A stretch of 5,605 nucleotides of DNA from Betaproteobacteria bacterium UBA6910 (lineage in GTDB: Bacteria > Pseudomonadota > Gammaproteobacteria > Burkholderiales > UBA6910), in NCBI GenBank assembly GCA_002451065.1, contig DKBC01000123.1:1-5605 (forward strand), given 5' to 3'. The position numbers and the translations under genes are program-made. This document shows positions 5,351 through 5,605 of the stretch, one piece after another. The notes below the pieces were generated by a model. It was not told the DNA's origin and did no database searches. It was given only the letters and a program-made list of their open reading frames with translations. Numbering within the stretch: the first letter of the stretch is position 1; every line of letters starts with the position of its first letter.

Positions 5351-5605
5351 CTAGAGCCGAACCTCCACATGGCGTTCCGCCATGTAGGCCTTGGCCTGGC
5401 GGACCGTGTACTCCCCGTAGTGAAAGATACTCGCCGCCAGCACGGCGTCAGCGCGGCCCTCCACCACCCCATCCACCAGATGCTGGAGGTTGCCGACCCC
5501 GCCGCTGGCAATGATGGGAATGTCCACGGCGTCGGCAATGGCCCGCGTCAGGGGCAGATCGAAGCCGTTACGGGTTCCGTCCCGGTCCATGCTGGTGAGC
5601 AGGAT
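5351..5605 (-). CDS. hisF: Imidazole glycerol phosphate synthase, cyclase subunit HisF (C-terminal part only)
   Basis: The last 84 residues of HisF, a TIM-barrel enzyme that takes ammonia from the HisH glutaminase and converts PRFAR to imidazole glycerol phosphate and AICAR. The visible part opens with [17 protein letters not shown]; the Asp of the SMDRDG motif corresponds to the second catalytic aspartate (D176 in Thermotoga HisF). [11 protein letters not shown], a phosphate-binding barrel loop, and [17 protein letters not shown] follow, with a normal C-terminus ending VEVRL. Frame and motifs run cleanly to the right edge, so the N-terminal two thirds lie outside the window. It is the most upstream visible gene of the minus-strand his-tat block. 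Confidence 0.97.
   Translation of the reverse strand: MLLTSMDRDGTRNGFDLPLTRAIADAVDIPIIASGGVGNLQHLVDGVVEGRADAVLAASIFHYGEYTVRQAKAYMAERHVEVRL

Overview
This GC-rich window carries ten protein-coding genes, two cut by the window edges, and all belong to well-known families. Gene content and order point to a betaproteobacterium: hisF-hisI-hisE-hinT-tatA-tatB-tatC, then a membrane-anchored HtrA protease facing the other way, then a NIF3 family gene and petA. A gammaproteobacterium with a similar cluster is the main alternative. I see no mobile element, CRISPR array, tRNA, rRNA or sign of recent transfer. Base composition is even except for a short AT-rich patch upstream of petA.

Layout from right to left along the minus strand: the 3' end of hisF (imidazole glycerol phosphate synthase cyclase subunit), hisI (phosphoribosyl-AMP cyclohydrolase), hisE (phosphoribosyl-ATP pyrophosphatase, 4-base ATGA overlap with hisI), hinT (histidine-triad nucleotide hydrolase), then tatA, tatB and tatC. 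These genes are tandem with short gaps and probably form one histidine/Tat transcription unit, possibly with internal promoters. A DegS/AlgW-like periplasmic serine protease lies on the plus strand and converges on tatC with only 6 bases between stop codons. Upstream of it and divergent is a NIF3/YbgI family gene on the minus strand. Then, after a 124-base gap, comes petA, the Rieske iron-sulfur protein of the cytochrome bc1 complex, cut at the left edge inside its second cluster-binding motif.

Functional links: HisE, HisI and HisF catalyse steps of histidine synthesis (PR-ATP to PR-AMP to ProFAR, then PRFAR to IGP). TatA, TatB and TatC form the twin-arginine translocase, which exports folded proteins. 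Rieske proteins of bacterial bc1 complexes are known Tat substrates, and this PetA has a KRRFL-type Tat signal, so the window holds both exporter and a likely client. The anchored protease probably works in envelope quality control. I found no undescribed system. The observations that merit checking are regulatory: a possible leaderless start for the protease, a structured hisF-hisI spacer with a tiny ORF, and an unusually wide tatA-tatB gap with no visible ribosome binding site.
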